Shown: positions 8,930-16,932 of the stretch, one piece after another
Layout of the letters: the number at the start of each line of letters is the position of its first letter
How positions within the stretch are numbered: position 1 is the first letter of the stretch
Source: Flaviramulus multivorans
GTDB taxonomy: Bacteria; Bacteroidota; Bacteroidia; Flavobacteriales; Flavobacteriaceae
DNA: 64,000 nucleotides
Reading direction: 5' to 3'
Assembly (NCBI RefSeq): GCF_021728415.1
Contig: NZ_JAKKDV010000001.1
Location: forward strand, 973,977-1,037,976
Made by a program: the position numbers and the translations under genes
The notes under the pieces: generated by a model
Told to the model about the DNA's origin: nothing
The model's database searches: none
Seen by the model: only the letters and a program-made list of their open reading frames with translations

Positions 8930-8971
8930 CTATCTTTATTCTACAAATCATAATTTAAAAAAAATTAAAAA

Positions 8972-9667
8972 ATGTTAGGATATTATATATTAATTGGGGC
9001 CATTGCCTTAGTGAGTTGGTTAGTAAGCAACACACTTAAGCGTAAGTTTGATAAATACTCCAAAACACAATTGCGTAATGGGATGAGTGGCGCTGAAATA
9101 GCCGAAAAAATGCTAGCGGACCATGGTATTTATGACGTAGAAGTTATTTCTACACCAGGTCGTTTAACAGACCACTATAACCCAAAAAATAAAACTGTTA
9201 ACTTAAGTGAAGCCGTGTACAATCAACGTAATGCAGCTGCGGCAGCAGTTGCGGCACATGAGTGCGGACACGCCGTACAACATGCACAAGCGTATAGCTG
9301 GTTGCAGATGCGATCAAGTTTAGTACCTGTGGTTAGTGTAACCTCTGGGATGTCTCAATGGTTAATCATAGGTGGTTTAGTGCTTGGTGGTGCTGCAGGC
9401 CTTGGATTAGGTTGGTGGGTTGCTGCTGCTGGTGTAGCATTTATGGGGTTTGCAACCTTATTTAGCTTTATTACCTTGCCGGTAGAATACGATGCAAGTA
9501 ACAGAGCCTTAGCTTGGTTGAAGAATAAAAACATGGTTTCTCAAGAAGAGTACGCTGGTTCTGAAGATGCGCTAAAATGGGCTGCTAGAACGTATTTAGT
9601 TGCTGCCATTGGCGCCTTAGCATCACTGTTGTACTGGGCAATTCAAGTGTTTGGAGGAAGAGATTAA
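8972..9667 (+). CDS. Membrane zinc metallopeptidase, YugP-like (Zn_peptidase_2)
   Basis: The 231-residue protein has an N-terminal helix, a zinc-protease motif HECGH at residues 96-100 inside AAHECGHAVQHAQAY, and two or three further hydrophobic segments (about 125-170 and 208-226). The layout matches the YugP/Zn_peptidase_2 family of membrane proteases. LPVEYDASNRALAWL, a conserved family segment that probably supplies a further metal ligand, is present. The physiological substrate is unknown. A strong terminator follows, so it seems to be monocistronic. Confidence 0.88.
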   Translation: MLGYYILIGAIALVSWLVSNTLKRKFDKYSKTQLRNGMSGAEIAEKMLADHGIYDVEVISTPGRLTDHYNPKNKTVNLSEAVYNQRNAAAAAVAAHECGHAVQHAQAYSWLQMRSSLVPVVSVTSGMSQWLIIGGLVLGGAAGLGLGWWVAAAGVAFMGFATLFSFITLPVEYDASNRALAWLKNKNMVSQEEYAGSEDALKWAARTYLVAAIGALASLLYWAIQVFGGRD

Positions 9668-9685
9668 CAATAAAAAAAGAATACT

Positions 9686-9716
9686 AAAAAGCTCTGAAAT
9701 TTTCAGAGCTTTTTTG
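9686..9716 (+). terminator. Intrinsic terminator after the zinc peptidase gene
   Basis: An inverted repeat AAAAAGCTCTGAAA / TTTCAGAGCTTTTT is followed by a T-rich run, 18 bp after the stop codon. Confidence 0.85.
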
Positions 9717-9745
9717 TTTTTTTACCCAGCAATCAAATAATTAAA

Positions 9746-11518
9746 ATGAAATCACCCTTAAAATACTATAAAAAGCATTCAAAAATTTATGGAGAAGAAG
9801 TCCGTAAATTGACAAATACCATGACACTTTTTAGTATGTATAGATTAGCAGTTTTTTTGCTAACTGTTTTTGGTGTTTATATGGCTTTTTCGCAATGGCA
9901 AGTAGTACTTTCCATCGCTGTTATTGGGATTGTAGTTTTTACCTTATTGCTATCAAAATATACCGATTTTAAGACAAAGAAAGCCTTGCATAAAGCACTT
10001 GTTACTATTAATGAGGATGAAATAAAAGTAGCATCGGGCGATTTTCATAATAGAGATAAGGGACTGGAATTCCAAGACCCCAATCATTTTTACAGCTTCG
10101 ATATTGATTTATTTGGACGCGGGTCTTTTTTTCAGTTTATAAACAGAACCACTTTAAAAGAAGGCTCACAAAAACTTGCGGATGCTTTAAAATCAAATGA
10201 TATTAAAGATATTACTTTAAGGCAAGAGGCCATAAAAGAATTAGGAGATAAAATAGAGTGGCGTCAACAGTATGCTGCAACGTCCAGTTTGGTGCATGTT
10301 GAAACACCCGAAAAGCAAATTATTCATTGGTTACAAAACCATAAACCATTTTTGCCAAAAGCAATGACATGGATGCCTTTAGTGTTTTCAATACTAACCT
10401 TGGTAATTATTGGAGGTACCGTTTTAAAACTTATTCCAACCCCTGAATTTATAGGCTATTGGTTGTTGCTCGGGCTCGCAATTACTGGACGATATCTTAA
10501 AAAAATCAATGTTTTAGCTTCAAACACCGACAAAGTAAGAGACACCTTTAGGCAGTACGCTTTACTATTAGATTTAATTGAAAATGAAACATTCTCATCT
10601 GAATTATTAAAACAGAAGCAACAACAAATTCAATCAAACGATAAGAAAGCGTCACTTATTTTCAAAGAATTTTCAAAGTCTTTGGATGCTTTAGATAATC
10701 GAAACAATATGATTGGAGCCATTTTTGGAAATGGTTACTTTTTAACCGATTTAAAAAACAGCTATAGAATTGAGCAATGGATTAAACAACATGCTAATAA
10801 AGTGGCTGATTGGTTTGATGTAGTTACTTTTTTTGATGCCTATAATTCATTAGGAAATTACACGTTTAACCATCCAGATTTTGTGTTTCCCGAAATAAAA
10901 AATAACGAAGCAGTTATAAAAGCAGAACAGTTAGGACATCCCTTAATCCATAAAGAAAAGCGCGTAGACAGTGATGTTATCATAACAAACGAACAGTTTT
11001 TTATTCTAACTGGTGCAAATATGGCAGGAAAAAGCACCTTTTTAAGAACCGTTTCGCTTCACATTGTTATGGCAAATGTTGGTTTGCCCGTTTGTGCAAA
11101 ATCAAGTGAATATTCACCGGTAAAACTGATTACAAGTATGCGAACTTCAGACTCTTTGACTGATGAAAGTTCATATTTCTTTTCAGAATTAACACGCTTA
11201 AAATACATTGTGGATGCTATTCAAAAAGAGCCTTATTTTATCGTGTTGGATGAAATACTAAAAGGCACAAATAGTACCGATAAGGCTATTGGATCCAGAA
11301 AGTTTGTTGAGAAATTAGTAGCTTCAAACGCAACTGGGATTATTGCGACGCACGATTTAAGTTTATGCGAAATTGAACAAGAGTTAGAGGATGTAAAGAA
11401 CTATTATTTTGATGCTGAGATAGTCAATGACGAACTCTACTTTGATTATAAACTCAAACAAGGTGTTTGCCAGAATATGAATGCTTCTTTTTTATTAAAG
11501 AAGATGGGTATTGTTTAG
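9746..11518 (+). CDS. Membrane-anchored MutS-like ATPase
   Basis: The 590-residue protein ends in a MutS domain V ATPase: Walker A TGANMAGKST near residue 425, the ITSMRTSDSLTDESSYFF signature segment, Walker B FIVLDEILKGTNSTD and the switch THDLSLCE. Unlike canonical MutS it has no mismatch-recognition domain I. Instead it has two hydrophobic helices near residues 30-72 and another pair near 205-250, followed by a core/lever-like helical region. This architecture is common in Bacteroidota, but its role is not established. Its stop is followed directly by a family 1 repeat that fills the gap to the convergent thioredoxin gene. Confidence 0.85.
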   Translation: MKSPLKYYKKHSKIYGEEVRKLTNTMTLFSMYRLAVFLLTVFGVYMAFSQWQVVLSIAVIGIVVFTLLLSKYTDFKTKKALHKALVTINEDEIKVASGDFHNRDKGLEFQDPNHFYSFDIDLFGRGSFFQFINRTTLKEGSQKLADALKSNDIKDITLRQEAIKELGDKIEWRQQYAATSSLVHVETPEKQIIHWLQNHKPFLPKAMTWMPLVFSILTLVIIGGTVLKLIPTPEFIGYWLLLGLAITGRYLKKINVLASNTDKVRDTFRQYALLLDLIENETFSSELLKQKQQQIQSNDKKASLIFKEFSKSLDALDNRNNMIGAIFGNGYFLTDLKNSYRIEQWIKQHANKVADWFDVVTFFDAYNSLGNYTFNHPDFVFPEIKNNEAVIKAEQLGHPLIHKEKRVDSDVIITNEQFFILTGANMAGKSTFLRTVSLHIVMANVGLPVCAKSSEYSPVKLITSMRTSDSLTDESSYFFSELTRLKYIVDAIQKEPYFIVLDEILKGTNSTDKAIGSRKFVEKLVASNATGIIATHDLSLCEIEQELEDVKNYYFDAEIVNDELYFDYKLKQGVCQNMNASFLLKKMGIV

Positions 11519-11617
11519 TTCTCGATACGATTTTGATAAAATCAAATTCACTCGAACTGACAAACACATTCCAACCGTCACATCGAGTGAATTTGTGAAA
11601 CAAATTTGTATCGAGAA
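11519..11617. repeat. Family 1 palindromic repeat, copy B (reversed half-unit order)
   Basis: Two half-units fill the convergent intergenic space, beginning at the base after the MutS-like stop and ending 2 bp before the stop of the thioredoxin gene. Here the GTATCGAGAA ends face outward and the TCGAGTGA ends face inward, the reverse of copies A and C. Core hairpins are GATTTT-ATC-AAAATC (opposite strand) and AATTTGT-GAA-ACAAATT. Confidence 0.85.
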
Positions 11618-11619
11618 GT

Positions 11620-12516
11620 CTAGTTACCTGTTTTTAACTTAACCTTCTCAACCATTTCCAAAGCATTTTTATCATCGGGGTTTAAACTTAAAACTTTATA
11701 ATAATTTTTTAAAGCTTCAGAATATATTTTAGTTACATAATAGGCTTCCCCTAAGCTATCATAAACATTGTATTTGTAGGGAAATATTTTGGTATTCAAA
11801 TCAAACACATAGAGTGCTTTTTCGGTTTGATTAGAGCGCAAAAGCGAATACCCATAAGTATTTAGCTCTCTGCTGCCTTTTACAAACTCAGCAAGTCTTG
11901 AAACTAACTCGGGCTCCTCATTTTTTAATGCGTCTAATGTTTTAGAATTGAGTAAATAATCGAAATAATTTGCCGCCATATAATTTGGCGTGTACTTATT
12001 ATCGGTTACAATAGATAGCATATCGCGCTCTAAAGTTTCTTTTGGATATTCTACAATTCTATTAACCTCATTTCCGTTTTTATAAAAAATGAATGTGGGT
12101 ACACGGTGTATATTCAAGCCTTTTTCTTCGTGATTTGGACTTTGTTTGTATGCATCTTCTGTTCTATTTACCGCAATAACTTGCAATTGGCTTTCTGGAA
12201 ATTTTGCAGTTTCAATTACTTTGTAAAACCTAGGGATTTCTCGTTTACTATCACCGCACCAGGTACCTAAAAACACTTTAATTTCGTATTGTTTTAATGA
12301 GTCTTTTAGTTGCTTTATGACACTTTTATTTACTAAATAATCGCCATAGTTTTTAGAAAACCACTCGTTAAAAGAGTTGTTGGTTAATGCCGTTTTATTG
12401 ATTTTTCCGAGTAGCACTTCGTTGCCTTTGACATCGGTTTCAATATGATTTAAAGATTGGGAAAAACATAACTGTAGGCCAAGTAATAGAATAGAAAAGA
12501 AAACTGTTCGTTGCAT
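11620..12516 (-). CDS. Exported thioredoxin-fold protein with C-terminal TPRs
   Basis: The 298-residue protein has a signal peptide (cleavage likely after FSQ, residue ~20) and a thioredoxin-fold domain at about residues 45-165. The active-site region reads FLGTWCGDSKREIP, so there is one Cys (residue 87), and the second Cys of CxxC is replaced by Ser. The cis-proline loop is present as HRVPTFIFYKNG. The C-terminal ~90 residues resemble tetratricopeptide repeats (YDSLGEAYYVTKIYSEALKNYYKVLSLNPDDKNAL). It probably acts outside the inner membrane; with a monothiol site, a dithiol oxidoreductase role is doubtful, and thiol binding or peroxide-type chemistry is an alternative. Confidence 0.8.
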   Translation of the reverse strand: MQRTVFFSILLLGLQLCFSQSLNHIETDVKGNEVLLGKINKTALTNNSFNEWFSKNYGDYLVNKSVIKQLKDSLKQYEIKVFLGTWCGDSKREIPRFYKVIETAKFPESQLQVIAVNRTEDAYKQSPNHEEKGLNIHRVPTFIFYKNGNEVNRIVEYPKETLERDMLSIVTDNKYTPNYMAANYFDYLLNSKTLDALKNEEPELVSRLAEFVKGSRELNTYGYSLLRSNQTEKALYVFDLNTKIFPYKYNVYDSLGEAYYVTKIYSEALKNYYKVLSLNPDDKNALEMVEKVKLKTGN

Positions 12517-12689
12517 GATTTTTGATTGATGATAATATCAAACATATTCCAGTTTTGTGAGTAAACCCAATTAAATTTGCAAACAGCATACTTAAATTAA
12601 CAAACAGCAATTTTGGTTGTTTGCAATTCCAAAATGCACTTTTATACACATTTTTTGATGCTTTTCGCTTTTATAACTACATTTAAAAC

Positions 12690-13658
12690 ATGACATTGAT
12701 TAATAAACATATTTCGCAAATATTAGTACATATCTTGTTTTGGATGTTGTTTGTATTTGTATCACTGTTTTTGTTTTCTGATTATTATTGGCGCGAGAAT
12801 CCGTTTTTGCAATATGTTTCACTTTTGGTGGTTATTGTGTATATCAATCACTTTTTTCTATTACCTTTTTTTGTTAAAAAGAAGTTTTACGCACTTTACA
12901 TTTTCGTGTTTGCTACCATTTCTTTTTTTGCTACTCAATTATATTGTTATGCATTCGCCCAATGTGGATGTAGCCTTCAAAAATGTTTAAGTGATTATTT
13001 ATGGCAAACATTGGTGCCACTTATTTTTTTCTCCTTTATATGGATTTTATATCGGTTTATTGACGAGCAAGAGGAAGTCGTAAAGGTGAAAAAAGAACAT
13101 GCTGAAATGGAGCTTAAGTTTTTAAAGTCTCAAATAAATCCGCATGTGTTGTTTAATAATTTGAACACCATTTATTCGTATTCGTTAGAAAAACCAAACG
13201 AAACGCCAGAATTAATTTTAATGCTTTCAGATAACTTAAAGCATGTGCTTTATGAAAGTAATGAAAAGACCATTTCGTTGGAAAAGGAAATTCAGTTTAT
13301 TGACAACTATATAAAATTTCAAACCATAAGAACCGAAGGGGTTAAGCAGATTATTTATAATAAAAAAATAGATTCATCGCAACACCAAATAGCACCATTG
13401 TTGTTAATTACGGTTATTGAAAATGCATTTAAACATAGTACATTACATAGCGATATTTTAGTGAATATTGAGGTTGAAAATAATAGATTGAAGCTCGTTT
13501 GTGAGAACGATTTTGATATACAAAAAGTGACAACAAACGATTTTAAAATTGGTTTACAAAACTTAGAAAAGCGATTAGAGCTTATTTATAAAGACGCTTA
13601 CACATTTAGCGTTGAAAAAAATGATAAGTTTAGAGTAACGTTAAATTTAGATTTATAA
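12690..13658 (+). CDS. LytS/YehU-type sensor histidine kinase
   Basis: The 322-residue membrane kinase has four predicted N-terminal helices (about residues 12-30, 42-61, 67-85, 108-122) with short loops, so it has no large sensor domain. They are followed by a His_kinase domain with the phosphoacceptor His152 in KSQINPHVLFNNLNTIYSY, then a HATPase region containing LLLITVIENAFKHS and the short IGLQNLEKRLELIY G-box-like segment. The partner LytTR response regulator follows after 111 bp, with a family 1 repeat in between. The signal sensed is unknown. Confidence 0.92.
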   Translation: MTLINKHISQILVHILFWMLFVFVSLFLFSDYYWRENPFLQYVSLLVVIVYINHFFLLPFFVKKKFYALYIFVFATISFFATQLYCYAFAQCGCSLQKCLSDYLWQTLVPLIFFSFIWILYRFIDEQEEVVKVKKEHAEMELKFLKSQINPHVLFNNLNTIYSYSLEKPNETPELILMLSDNLKHVLYESNEKTISLEKEIQFIDNYIKFQTIRTEGVKQIIYNKKIDSSQHQIAPLLLITVIENAFKHSTLHSDILVNIEVENNRLKLVCENDFDIQKVTTNDFKIGLQNLEKRLELIYKDAYTFSVEKNDKFRVTLNLDL

Positions 13659-13668
13659 TGAAAAGTCA

Positions 13669-13753
13669 GTTCGAGTGAAATTCTTGAAAAGAATTTTGTA
13701 TCGAGAACATGTAAATTCTCGATACTATTTTCTGATGAAAATCACACGAAGTA
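13669..13753. repeat. Family 1 palindromic repeat, copy C (two half-units)
   Basis: Two inverted half-units sit between the LytS-like kinase and its LytTR regulator, with GTATCGAGAA ends facing inward as in copy A. The cores are AATTCTT-GAA-AAGAATT and, on the opposite strand, ATTTTC-ATCA-GAAAAT. The second half-unit is slightly diverged at its outer end (TTCGTGTGA instead of TTCGAGTGA). Confidence 0.82.
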
Positions 13754-13769
13754 ACTAAACTAAATAACA

Positions 13770-14462
13770 ATGAATTGCATCATAATTGAAGACGAAATTC
13801 CAGCTCAAAAAATTTTAAAGAATTTTATTGAAAAAATTCCTGCTTTAAATTTAGTTGGAACCTTTAAAGCGGCTATTGAGGCGAATTCGTTTTTGAATAC
13901 TAGTAAGATCGATTTAGTGTTTCTAGATATTAATTTACCCGATATGTCGGGGTTGGATTTTATAAGAACGATTAAAAATCCACCAGCCATTATCATGACA
14001 ACCGCTTATCCTGAATACGCTGTTAATAGTTTTGAACTTGATACGATTGTAGATTACTTGGTTAAACCTTTTTCGTTTGATAGATTTTTAAAAGCAATTA
14101 ACAAAACTAAAGACCGATTAAAGCCTCATGAACATACTGCCGACGAAGATGAGGAAACTATATTTTTAAACGTAGATAAAACACTTCATAAAATAGTTTT
14201 AAATGATATTTTAATTCTAGAATCGGATAGAAATTATGTCACGGTTATTACAAACTCACAGAGGCTGGCATATATTGATTCACTTAAAAATTGGGTTACT
14301 AAGCTCCCTGAAAATCAATTTATTCAAGTGCATAAATCCTTCATAATAAATAGTAAATTTGTAGATAAGATTTCTGGCAACACCCTTTTTGTAAAAGACC
14401 ATAAAATCCCTATAGGAAGGACTTACAAACAAGAGTTGTTAAAGCGCTTACAAATAGTTTAA
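13770..14462 (+). CDS. LytTR-family response regulator
   Basis: The 230-residue regulator has a receiver domain (acidic pocket IIEDE, phosphoacceptor Asp53 in VFLDINLPDMSG, Lys in VDYLVKPFSF) and a C-terminal LytTR DNA-binding domain. The latter has DILILESDRNYVTVIT, FIQVHKSFIINSKFVDKISGN and IPIGRTYKQEL. It pairs with the upstream LytS-type kinase. The intervening palindromic repeat could form a strong RNA hairpin and adjust the relative amounts of the two products, which is inference. The next gene, an aminotransferase, starts only 9 bp later and may be in the same transcript. Confidence 0.93.
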   Translation: MNCIIIEDEIPAQKILKNFIEKIPALNLVGTFKAAIEANSFLNTSKIDLVFLDINLPDMSGLDFIRTIKNPPAIIMTTAYPEYAVNSFELDTIVDYLVKPFSFDRFLKAINKTKDRLKPHEHTADEDEETIFLNVDKTLHKIVLNDILILESDRNYVTVITNSQRLAYIDSLKNWVTKLPENQFIQVHKSFIINSKFVDKISGNTLFVKDHKIPIGRTYKQELLKRLQIV

Positions 14463-14471
14463 CTTAATTAT

Positions 14472-15614
14472 ATGCACCACATTTCTAAACTTCCCAATGT
14501 AGAAACTACTATTTTTTCTATAATGAGTGGGTTGGCAAAACAGCATAATGCGATTAATTTATCTCAAGGGTTTCCCGATTTTGGTAGCGACCAAAAACTT
14601 AATGATTTAGTTAGTAAAGCCATGAATGAAGGTTACAATCAATATGCGCCAATGGCTGGAAATTTAGAATTAAGAGATGCTATTTCAAAAAAGATAGAGT
14701 TACTTTATAATACCAGCTATCATCCAGAAAATGAAATAACAGTTACTGCTGGTGCAACTCAAGCTATTTTTACCATTATAAATGCGTTTGTAAAACCAAA
14801 TGATGAAGTCATTATTTTTAAACCAGCGTATGATAGTTACCAACCTGCAATAGAGTTAAACGGTGGGAAAGCGATAGCGGTACAATTAAAAGCCCCAGAT
14901 TTTAAAGTAGACTGGAATGATGTGAAGCAAAAGATTAATAATCGTACTAAAATGATTATTATAAACACACCTCATAATCCGTCAGGAACCGTGTTTTCAA
15001 AGGAAGATATGTTGCAGTTGGAAAGCCTTACCAAAAATACGAATATTATCGTGTTAAGTGATGAGGTTTATGAGCACATGGTTTATGACGGTGGAACACA
15101 TCAAAGTGCTTGTTTATTTCCTGATTTAAAATCAAGGAGTTTTGTTGTAGCTTCGTTTTGTAAAACTTTTCATAATACGGGTTGGCGAATAGGCTATTGT
15201 TGCGCCCCAAAAGAACTCATGGAATTGTTTATGCAAGTACATCAGTTCAATGTGTTTTGCATTCATCACCCAACCCAAAAAGGTATTGCAGACTATATGC
15301 AAGAACCTAAACATTATTTAGAATTATCCGAGTTTTACCAAAGAAAAAGAGACTTGTTTTTGAGTTTGATTAAAGGTTCAAGATTCAAATTTAAACCATC
15401 AAAAGGCACTTATTTTCAAGTGTTGGATTACTCTGATATTACAAATGAATATGATGTAGATTATGCAAAGCGACTAACGAAGGAATCTGGTATTGCCTCA
15501 ATTCCATTATCCGTTTTTAACACCAATAATTTAGACAATAAGGTGTTAAGGTTTTGTTTCGCAAAAAAAGACGACACCTTAAAAAAAGCTGCAGAAATTT
15601 TAACGCACATTTAA
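14472..15614 (+). CDS. PLP-dependent methionine/glutamine aminotransferase (YbdL-like)
   Basis: This is a 380-residue fold-type I aminotransferase. NLSQGFPDFGSDQKL, YAPMAGNLELRDAISKKI, NTPHNPSGTVF and the PLP-lysine segment SFCKTFHNTGWRIGY (Lys231) match the YbdL/glutamine transaminase K group. These enzymes reaminate 4-methylthio-2-oxobutyrate to methionine, with glutamine or aromatic amino acids as donors. A nitrilase-superfamily omega-amidase gene lies 0.5 kb downstream, the known partner that hydrolyses the 2-oxoglutaramate by-product. That supports the assignment over a generic aspartate aminotransferase. It begins 9 bp after the LytTR regulator. Confidence 0.85.
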   Translation: MHHISKLPNVETTIFSIMSGLAKQHNAINLSQGFPDFGSDQKLNDLVSKAMNEGYNQYAPMAGNLELRDAISKKIELLYNTSYHPENEITVTAGATQAIFTIINAFVKPNDEVIIFKPAYDSYQPAIELNGGKAIAVQLKAPDFKVDWNDVKQKINNRTKMIIINTPHNPSGTVFSKEDMLQLESLTKNTNIIVLSDEVYEHMVYDGGTHQSACLFPDLKSRSFVVASFCKTFHNTGWRIGYCCAPKELMELFMQVHQFNVFCIHHPTQKGIADYMQEPKHYLELSEFYQRKRDLFLSLIKGSRFKFKPSKGTYFQVLDYSDITNEYDVDYAKRLTKESGIASIPLSVFNTNNLDNKVLRFCFAKKDDTLKKAAEILTHI

Positions 15615-15676
15615 GTTACTTTTTTAATAGTTTGGGGTCTAAATAATAAATGGATAAATTTAAAAGGTAAAAAATC

Positions 15677-16144
15677 ATGAAATTATTTTTATTATTAGTG
15701 TTTATAAGTGTAGGATGTCTTGTAAACGCCCAAGAAGTTAGTGTTAACGGCGCAATGTATGAAGTGAAAAAGGGACAAATATTTAAAGGAGGCCTTGATG
15801 TAACGGAGACTCTATCAACTGAAGAACAGCTGCAAATAAGAGAGGCGTTTGATAGAGAGATAGCACGAATTAAAGCTGCTGAAAGAGAAGAAAAAAGACT
15901 AAAAAATGCCGAAAAAGACCAAAAAAGAGCCGAAAAGAAGCAAAAAAAGGCTGAAAAAGCTTTAAAACAAAAAGAAAAGGCTGAGTCAAATTTTAATAAG
16001 GCAGAGAAAAAGTATGAAGACGCCATTAAAAAGTATGAAAAACTAAAAAAGAAAGGGAAACTTTCGCCTGAAGATGAAAAAAAATGGCTCGATAAAATTG
16101 AAAAATATAATAAAGCTACAATAAAAGCCAAAAGGAAATTATAG
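15677..16144 (+). CDS. Exported coiled-coil protein of unknown function
   Basis: The 155-residue protein has a signal peptide (MKLFLLLVFISVGCLVNAQ, probable cleavage after NAQ). A short globular part follows, containing VNGAMYEVKKGQIFKG, then a long Lys/Glu/Ala-rich heptad-like helix from about residue 55 to the end. Highly charged helices of this sort are expected in the periplasm or at the outer membrane. I do not recognise a domain. It lies between the aminotransferase and the omega-amidase, with 8 bp to the latter, and is likely co-transcribed with it. A long frame on the opposite strand is a by-product of the biased composition. Confidence 0.75.
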   Translation: MKLFLLLVFISVGCLVNAQEVSVNGAMYEVKKGQIFKGGLDVTETLSTEEQLQIREAFDREIARIKAAEREEKRLKNAEKDQKRAEKKQKKAEKALKQKEKAESNFNKAEKKYEDAIKKYEKLKKKGKLSPEDEKKWLDKIEKYNKATIKAKRKL

Positions 16145-16152
16145 AAATTTAG

Positions 16153-16932
16153 ATGCAAAGTCAATTAAAAATAGCGTTAATTCAAGCAGATTTAGTTTGG
16201 GAAAACCCAGAGCAAAATAGGGTTAATTTCAGTAAAAAAATTCAGAGCATTTCCGAAGAGGTAGATGTGATTGTACTTCCTGAAATGTTTACTTCAGGAT
16301 TTACCATGAATGCTGAAAAGGTGGCTGAAACCATGACAGGTAAAACGGTTTCTTGGATGCAGGATTTAGCTACCAGAAAGCAAGCAGCTATTATTGGAAG
16401 TATTGTAATTTCAGAAGACAATAATTTTTATAATAGATTGTTGTTTGTAACACCATCAGGAACTCTGGAATATTATGATAAACGGCATACATTTACATTG
16501 GCTGGAGAGCACAAAGTTTATACGGCTGGGTCAAAGCAATTTATTACTGAATATAAAGGCTGGAAATTTTGCCCATTGATTTGTTACGATTTACGTTTTC
16601 CAGTATGGGCTAGAAATGTTGATGACTACGATGTTTTATTATATGTAGCCAACTGGCCAAAACCGAGAATTTCTGCTTGGGACGCTTTGTTAAAGGCTCG
16701 TGCTATAGAAAATATGAGTTACTGTATTGGCGTTAATCGCGTGGGAATTGATGGCGTAAACAGTGAGTATTCAGGGCATTCAGCAGTGTACGATGTACTG
16801 GGAAATCAAATGACAGATATCGAGCCTAATAAAGAACAAACGCTTCTAGTAACTTTAGAAAAAAGACATATTGAAACTTACCGAAATAAATTGCGCTTTT
16901 TAGACGATAAAGACACGTTTACGATTACTTAA
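16153..16932 (+). CDS. Nitrilase-superfamily amidohydrolase, probable omega-amidase (YafV-like)
   Basis: The 259-residue enzyme carries the Glu-Lys-Cys catalytic triad: Glu44 in VLPEMFTSGF, Lys110 in YYDKRHTF and Cys144 in PLICYDLRFPVWARN. Overall it resembles YafV/Nit2 omega-amidases, which hydrolyse 2-oxoglutaramate or 2-oxosuccinamate to the oxo-acid and ammonia, making glutamine-dependent transamination irreversible. The neighbouring YbdL-like aminotransferase supports this. Its final 8 bp overlap the convergent Ig-like lipoprotein gene. Confidence 0.88.
   Translation: MQSQLKIALIQADLVWENPEQNRVNFSKKIQSISEEVDVIVLPEMFTSGFTMNAEKVAETMTGKTVSWMQDLATRKQAAIIGSIVISEDNNFYNRLLFVTPSGTLEYYDKRHTFTLAGEHKVYTAGSKQFITEYKGWKFCPLICYDLRFPVWARNVDDYDVLLYVANWPKPRISAWDALLKARAIENMSYCIGVNRVGIDGVNSEYSGHSAVYDVLGNQMTDIEPNKEQTLLVTLEKRHIETYRNKLRFLDDKDTFTIT

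Noticed and set aside
15616-16164. Long minus-strand open frame over the coiled-coil gene
   Set aside because: It is Phe/Ser-rich with no domain and mirrors the Lys/Glu-biased codons of the plus-strand gene, which has a signal peptide and sensible neighbours.
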